A stretch of DNA of 64,000 nucleotides. It comes from Hofstenia miamia (taxonomy: Eukaryota > Xenacoelomorpha > Acoela > Hofsteniidae). The position numbers and the translations under genes were made by a program. Under the pieces are notes generated by a model. That model saw only the letters and a program-made list of their open reading frames with translations, had not been told where the DNA came from and searched no databases. Below, piece after piece: positions 57,440-64,000 of the stretch (positions within the stretch are counted from its first letter, which is position 1; every line of letters starts with the position of its first letter). Location of the stretch: contig CABFPE010000115.1 in assembly GCA_900660155.1 (NCBI GenBank), positions 1,358,165-1,422,164 of the forward strand. The letters run 5' to 3'.

Positions 57440-57900
57440 TTAATGATATACAGTGTCAATCACTTGTTGATAACTTTGAAAACTCTCATGACTTCTAATA
57501 GCAGTTAATATTTTCACTTCATCAGAGTACTTTGCTAGATATATGTTGTCGCCAAATGATATTGAGGTTTGCTCATCAGAGTAGGTAATAAGAAGTGGAG
57601 CAGACATTGGACCACCTTGAGGTAATCCCACTGTTGCATTTTAAAGAAGATGAACAGCCATCTCTGGCTTTATCAAAAGAAAGAGGATTGCGGAAATTGC
57701 GCAATTGCATTGGGATAAGTTCATCTTAGATTGATTGCCAAATGTTTGTCAAATGTCAAGGAATAGGGCAGCTGCATTCTTTTGTCCACTTCAAGTTGGT
57801 GTAGGAATTAGGGGAGGATGTGAAGCTGTCATCCATGCTTTGAATGGAATGGTGGAAGTTGTTGGATTGAAGACAAATTGAGCTTTTCTCCAGGAAGATA
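57440..57900 (-). pseudogene. LINE reverse transcriptase fossil
   Basis: On the - strand a first part reads KNAAALFLDI (family: AALFLDVxKAFD), followed by a decayed linker. Then VGLPQGGPMSAPLLITYSDE and NIYLAKYSDEVKILTAI follow at about 57640-57500. The QGGPMSAPL block is the reverse transcriptase B motif, and KYSDEV stands where the catalytic F/YADD should be. Frame breaks and the damaged catalytic site show it is dead. Confidence 0.65.
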
Positions 57901-58040
57901 TTTAAAATAACTTTAACAGTCTTAATTGTTCAGTAATACATTCTCAGGCTAGACTTCATTTTCTGCAGTTATATCCTTGAGTCTATTTTTGCTACTCCCA
58001 GCCATCTCGGTTGAAATTTGGAACTAAATCCTCATTTTCC

Positions 58041-58898
58041 AGTAGTTAATAACAGACAAAAGAGGTCTCATTGGGACACCCTGAAGTTCTCAAAACTCCT
58101 ACGGTTATTTGGAATAGGGTAATGAAGTGATTCTATTGGATGCCATCTAGTGTCGAAATATTTTTGACAAAACTTAACTGAGAAAATTAATTGTTTAATG
58201 AAGTTTTTATTTTTGATTGCTACTATTTGGGCAAAAGGATATAATTGATGAAAAGTAACACTTAAGGCATATTTGTCAGAACAATGTTTAAGCATGCAAT
58301 ACTATGCTTCAAGGAAAATAATTGATAGATGCAAAACTCATTTTCTGGTAATATCCAAATACAAAGTGGAGAAATATTTTGATAAACTTAAACACTATAG
58401 ATTTATAAAATAGATGTAAATTTTCACAAACTATATAGAAAATATAGAAAAATATAGAAAAAAGATATATAATAAAATAAATCGATAAAAAAATAAAATA
58501 TCTGATATGCATGACAAAATCAATTTCGTTTTCACCAATATCCAACATACAAAATGGAAGAAATATTCGCTGTGCTTAAGCATTGCACACATATGAAACA
58601 AAACNATAAAAAAATAAAATATCTGATATGCATGACAAAACCAATTTCGTTTTCACCAATATCCAACATACAAAATGGAAGAAATATTCGCTGTGCTTAA
58701 GCATTGCACACATATGAAACAAAACGTGTTTTATATAAGCTATTTTTCTGCAGAATGAGTTGTTGTGCAGAGCTTCACTGCATCTAGCAAATTTACACAG
58801 AGGTATCACCATATATTTTCATAGTTGACATGGGAAATCATGATGCCCAAACTTGCTGTCCAGATTATTCACTACATTGTAAGCTGATGTATCCATAA
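58041..58898. repeat. Dispersed repeat R, copy 2
   Basis: It matches 42370-43074 along its length. It is inflated by a 120-bp assembly duplication around the N at 58605 (58485-58604 equals 58606-58725). The - strand frame of about 69 codons (58782-58576) differs from copy 1 at only a few residues. The foldback element begins 17 bp after its end. Confidence 0.75.
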
Positions 58899-59425
58899 TA
58901 GTAATGCATTAATTCATCCATCCAAAATTACTCATACTTTCATGTTGAATTAACCTTTCTAAACATGTAAATGTATGTAAATGGGTAAACAAAGTTAGTT
59001 AATAGTGTAATATTCACACACATAAAATACAGGTGCATGGTTTTTTTTGAAGACAAATCACTAAGAATTTTGAGAAACAAACGTCATTTAATGTAAATAA
59101 TGAAAAACAAGATGTATAAAATCCCATAGCATAAATGTAAAAAAATATGCTCCATTAACTGTGAAATACTATATTATGTATAACCAGTGAAAACAAAAGA
59201 TGGAAAAAGTATGTGACATACCCTGCTATTTGTGTGTAGACGCATTTGAAATCACCAGACTGCCTTGTTCTTAACTATATTTGACCTAGTGAGTTGATTA
59301 GTTACAGTTTCAATAAATTGTTTTATTCCATGCAAAGTATCAATTGGCTCAGGCTAACCACGCAAATATTATTGAAGTGAAACAATTTCATTGATTCCAT
59401 AGCAGTCTGCTAAAATTAATAGTAG

Positions 59426-59966
59426 TGAATGCTATTGTAAAAACATAGAGTTCATGCATACTGATATGAAATAATCAACTGGCACAATAATCTACATGAT
59501 TTTGTATTAATTATTAACAAAGCATTTACAAAAAAATTTGAGAGCTAGAAACCACTAAGAAATTTTGTAAAGCAATTACAAAGCAATAATATATCTCCTG
59601 ACAAAATGAAAAACAACATGTAATTCATAGTTTCACTCAGTTGTTAGTTAAAAAATTGTAAATGCATAGACCATATACAATAAATATTTTGTATTNTGAA
59701 TGCTATTGTAAAAACATAGAGTTCATGCATACTGATATGAAATAATCAACTGGCACAATAATCTACATGATTTTGTATTAATTATTAACAAAGCATTTAC
59801 AAAAAAATTTGAGAGCTAGAAACCACTAAGAAATTTTGTAAAGCAATTACAAAGCAATAATATATCTCCTGACAAAATGAAAAACAACATGTAATTCATA
59901 GTTTCACTCAGTTGTTAGTTAAAAAATTGTAAATGCATAGACCATATACAATAAATATTTTGTATT
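59426..59966. repeat. 270-bp direct duplication around a single N
   Basis: 59426-59695 and 59697-59966 appear identical and flank the N at 59696. The right arm of the foldback has this segment only once, which indicates an assembly artefact. Confidence 0.85.
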
Positions 59967-60245
59967 AATCAAAAGCAAAACTTTTACAAAGAATTTGAGT
60001 TCTAAAACAGCTAATAATTCCATACGTATAATTTAGTTGTATAAATAATGCCTTTCAGTCAATTGCTAGTTAAACAAAAATAGAAATTAAACAATTGTGA
60101 ATGAAACAAAGCACTCAATAAACCAATAATGCATATAAATTCGTTTAAAGTGAAAAATGTGCATGATGAAAATAAATAATACAAAAAATGTATATAAAGG
60201 CATAAACCAACACCATATATAAATTTTTTTAAAGCAAAAATTGTG

Positions 60246-62299
60246 TAAAACTATGAAAACGCTTTTCTGTGACAGTTTTCCAAGGGAAAATCTATAACAA
60301 AAAAAAGCATTTTCCATAGTTGTTAACATATGATTGGTGTGTGCTAATTAATGAGTCATAGCCATTGTGATTAATTCATGAATAATGAGGGCATGTTGCA
60401 AAAAGATGAGAATATTCACACATTACATAATTAATCTATGAATAATTTAGAGTGTATGTGTGTATGTGTTAGAGAATTTGTTATATATGATAGCACCCTT
60501 AATGAATAATGCATACTGACATTATACCTTGTTATTAATAGGGGATGACAAAATATACATTATTACAGTATGACAATCAAAGGAAAATTTTGATTGTCTC
60601 TCTCATTATATTCAAAAAGCTTTTAACTGGTATGAACATAACTTCCATCACATTATGTTTACAGGGGCAATCTCATAAATGAAGAAATGATGATTTTATT
60701 GAATCACTGAATTTGTTGTGTAGCAAGGCAACAATGTGTTGGGAATGTGATAGAATGAACTGTGAGTTTTTAAGTTGATTAATCTCTCAATCCGTGGAAA
60801 ATTTACTTCATCATGATTAATGATATCTGCAAATTATGGGAAATTCTACATAGTATATAAAGGACTATTATAAATTTGTACTTTGAATTAACATTCAACA
60901 ATCAGATATATTATTATCGCCATTTACTACTAATAATTGATGTAAATTTAAGAAGTTTGTTGTGAAATAAATAATGATTTTGTTTTCTCATCTATTTTAT
61001 TAGCATTATTTTATAAAAATAAAAACTAGTACATGTAGAAAAAATAAATACCATATCCTCTCAACATTTTATTTCATAATCCATTTTTCAGGTAGTGCAT
61101 AGTGGTTAAAAATTTAATTGCAGACAAACTAATTATATGCATTAGTTCATTTCCAAAATGTTAGTAATTTATATTCTATATTGTTCAAAAACCATTTTAG
61201 TGCTTACCTTTCTGCATTTTTCTTCAAGAAAAATTTTAAGTCTTTATGTAACAATGAATGTTTCTTGAAATCATTTAATCAATATTTGTTATTTTAATAT
61301 GCTAATGTGAGTATCATATCACTTAACACTCAAGTCCATGTAACCCAAAATTGAATTATTTTGTAATAACAAAAGCTATTATTTTCTGTAAATATTTTTA
61401 AGCATTGTTATAATAATATTTTGAATATGAATATCCCTTTCATTCAATAATTTATTTTCATATAGGTTATTCTTCAAGTATTATGTAAATACTAAAATAA
61501 TTTTACTCATGCATTTGCACAACCAAGATAGTAAGAAGTTTACATTAACTTATATATTTTTTAAAATTTTGAAAAAACCAAGCACATAGTTTCAAAGAAT
61601 TCATGTTTGTTTTCAATATTACATATTGCATGTATTACAGTTTTTATTTTTGCACTCTACCATTGTTAAGTATTTTCCTTTCTCGAGTGCTTTATTACCC
61701 ACATTAGTAAAAAAGACATTATTAATCATTCATCTATTAGTGTTCTAACTATGCATTTGATTATTTCATATCAGTGTGCACAAACCCTCCATGTTATTTA
61801 CAATTACTGTATAAAGATACTTTACAAAAGCAAGATGAAGTGAACTAGTGATTTCAAATGCATCTATGCGCTAATAACAGGGTATGTTGCATCACCTATA
61901 TACATTGATGTAATATTTCTCTTTTCATCAAGGACATTTTTTAATTTTTTGTTTTAAACTATTTTATGTGTTATTGGCTTATTTGCCTATATACATTGAT
62001 GTAATATTTCTCTTTCTATCAAACATGTTTGAAATTAGAAGAACAGTGAATCATCTGGAAAATGTATTCTAATTTCTATGGCAATATAATACAATGGGAT
62101 AGGTTTAGAATGAAACCTGTACAATCAAGTTATGGACTATCAAATTTGTGACTAATCAACTCTCTGATTTGAAGCTAGTAAAAAAGCAAGGCAAACTGGG
62201 TTGATAATTTCAAATGCATCTCCACACAGAATAATGAGATGCATCATACACTTTTTCCATATTATAGTTCACTTTCCATATAAAATGTTGTAATATTTC
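60246..62299. other. Centre of the foldback element
   Basis: No coding sequence is recognised. ACATTGATGTAATATTTCTC occurs at about 61900 and again at 61990, and further inner copies of arm sequence occur at 61741-61900 and 62150-62299. Confidence 0.45.
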
Positions 62300-63429
62300 T
62301 ATTTCCATTGTACACATATTTTACATTAATCAAATTTATATATGATTTTTTTTATTTATGCCTTTATATACATTTTTGTATTATCTCTCTTTCTATCATA
62401 CACATTTTTTGCCTTAAACGAATTTCTATGCATTATTGATTTATTGAGTATTTTGTTTCATTCAAAATTGTTTAATTTCTATTTTTCTTTAACTAGCAAT
62501 TGACTGAAAGGCATTACTTATACATTATCATTTGCTTAATTTCTTATTTTTAACTAAAACTAAATTATACGTATTGAATTATTAGCTGTTCTAGAACTCA
62601 AATTCTTTGTAAACATTTTGCTTCTGATTAATACAAAATATTTATCATATAGCATGGTCTATGCATTTAAAATTTTTTAACTAACTGAGTGAAACTATGA
62701 ATTACACATTGATTTTCGTTTTGTCAGGAGATATATTATTGACTTGTATTTGTTTTACAAAATTTCTTAGTGGTTTATAGCTCTCAAATTTTTTTGTAAA
62801 TGTTTTCTTAATGAATACAAAATGTTTATCATGTAGATTTATGCGCCTCTACTATCTAACCATGCAGTTGATTATTTCATATCAGCATGAATGAACTCTG
62901 TTTTTACAATAGCATTCACTACTATTAATTTAAGCAAACTGCTATGGAATCAATGAAATGGTTTTACCTCAATATTATTAGCATGGTTAACCTGAACCAA
63001 TTGATACTTTGCATCGTATAAAAGAATTTATCAAATTTTAACTAATCAACTCAAGAGGCTAAAGATGGTTAAAAGCAGGGCAGTCTGGTGATTTCAAATG
63101 CATCTACACACAAATAGCTGGGTATTTCACGTACTTTTTCCATCTTTTGTTTTCACTGGTTATGTATATTATAGTATTTCACAGTTAACTGAGCATGTTT
63201 TTTTTACATTTATGCTATGGGATTTTATACATCTTGTTTTTCATTATTTATATTAAATGACGTTTGTTTCTCAAAATTCTTAGTGATTTGTCTTCTGAAT
63301 ACCATGCGCCTGTATTTTTTGTGTGTGAATATTACACTATTAACTAACTTTGTTTACCCATTTACATACATTTACACGTTTAGAAAGGTTAATTCAACAT
63401 GAAAGTATGAGTAATTTTGGATGGATGTA

Positions 63430-63960
63430 CTAGCAATGAATGTATTTACTATTCCTATTTCCCTAAACAATTAAAAATGGCTGAAGTTATTCCCATTTTT
63501 AAAAAGGGCAATAATGAGAAAACAGAGAATTATCGTCCAATATCTATTCTCTCAGGAATAAGCAAAATTTTTGAAAACTAATATATCAACAATTAACGAT
63601 CTACATTGAAGAGAATAAACTTTTAAGCAAACAGCAATTTGGTTTTAGAAAAGGATTATCAACAAATTATGCATTAATTGAAACAATAGATGACTGGCGT
63701 AGAAAATTAGACAAAGATGAAAAAGTTTATATTGCTTCACTTGATATATCAAAGGCCTTTAATTGAATTAATCATGATTTACTAATTAAAAAACTAAGAG
63801 AAATTTATAATTTTAGTGATTCATCAATCCAATTTCTAAAATCATATAATATACATTTGATCGTTCACAATACGTGAAAGTAAACAATCTATCGTCAAAA
63901 CAAATATTGGTAAATAATGGAGTACCACAAGGATCAGTTTTATTACCACTATAGATAAGA
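63430..63960 (+). pseudogene. LINE reverse transcriptase fossil next to the foldback
   Basis: The frame reads NECIYYSYFPKQLKMAEVIP, IFKKGNNEKTENYRPISILS, EENKLLSKQQFGFRKGLSTN and VYIASLDISKAFN, then VNNGVPQGSVLLPL. These are the successive reverse transcriptase blocks of a CR1/Jockey-like LINE. It has frame shifts near 63580 and 63850, a stop after SKAFN and no visible YADD before the fossil breaks off near 63950. The foldback's right end abuts its start. Confidence 0.7.
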
Positions 63961-64000
63961 TAAGACAATCTTTATTAAGAGAAGGTAAAGCAATTAATAC

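Larger units (their letters stand above)
58915..63427. mobile_element. Foldback-type element with arms over 1 kb
   Basis: The left arm (58915 to about 60245) and right arm (about 62300-63427) are inverted copies over their full length, for example CATCCATCCAAAATTACTCA at 58915 and its complement ending at 63427. The arms diverge by scattered changes and small indels. The 2-kb centre has no recognisable gene. The inner right half repeats the arm in tandem: ATTTCAAATGCATCT recurs at about 61850, 62208 and 63091. Long modular inverted arms without coding sequence resemble Drosophila FB-type foldback elements. 270 bp of the left arm are duplicated by an assembly artefact. Confidence 0.7.

Overview
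This is AT-rich animal DNA, not prokaryotic. Three conserved animal genes lie on the + strand in the first 40 kb, with introns, GT-AG splice sites and AATAAA signals, set among many decayed transposons. The lineage cannot be fixed from the sequence. Hydra-like cnidarians, tunicates and other invertebrates that trans-splice are possible, because an intron-like 3' splice site sits just ahead of each start codon. That is an inference.

Layout. 1-8500: no intact gene; an unrecognised coding-like fossil (1150-1770, -), a hAT/CGGBP1-like transposase fossil (3824-5209, -) and a 1-kb element with perfect 20-bp inverted ends (6033-7052). 8551-11271: an intronless IGHMBP2/SMUBP-2 helicase with R3H and AN1 domains. 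11578-19794: a three-exon Qa-SNARE (STX7/12-like) whose 7.3-kb first intron holds LINE, pogo/Tigger and mariner fossils and a MITE. 22321-39683: an eight-exon C7orf25/UPF0415 (DUF1308-type) gene that I assembled exon by exon (about 416 aa). Its last intron is 11.5 kb and contains a duplicated repeat family, a hAT element nested in a mariner element, and a piggyBac-type MITE.

39.7-64 kb: mostly repeats. There are four LINE reverse-transcriptase fossils, a two-copy dispersed repeat (42370 and 58041), an isolated GC-rich promoter-like module with CRE, CCAAT, GC box, TATA and a poly(A) signal (47478-47930), a THAP-domain exon (54489-54653), and a 4.5-kb foldback element with arms over 1 kb (58915-63427).

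How the genes relate: IGHMBP2 acts on RNA and ribosomes, the SNARE on endosomal membrane fusion, and C7orf25 is poorly characterised, so no shared pathway is evident. They share orientation, and the first two are only 306 bp apart, with the first gene's AATAAA overlapping its own stop codon. This layout suits polycistronic transcription resolved by trans-splicing, but does not prove it.

Assembly caution: six sites with N are flanked by exact or near-exact direct duplications, probably unmerged contig overlaps.
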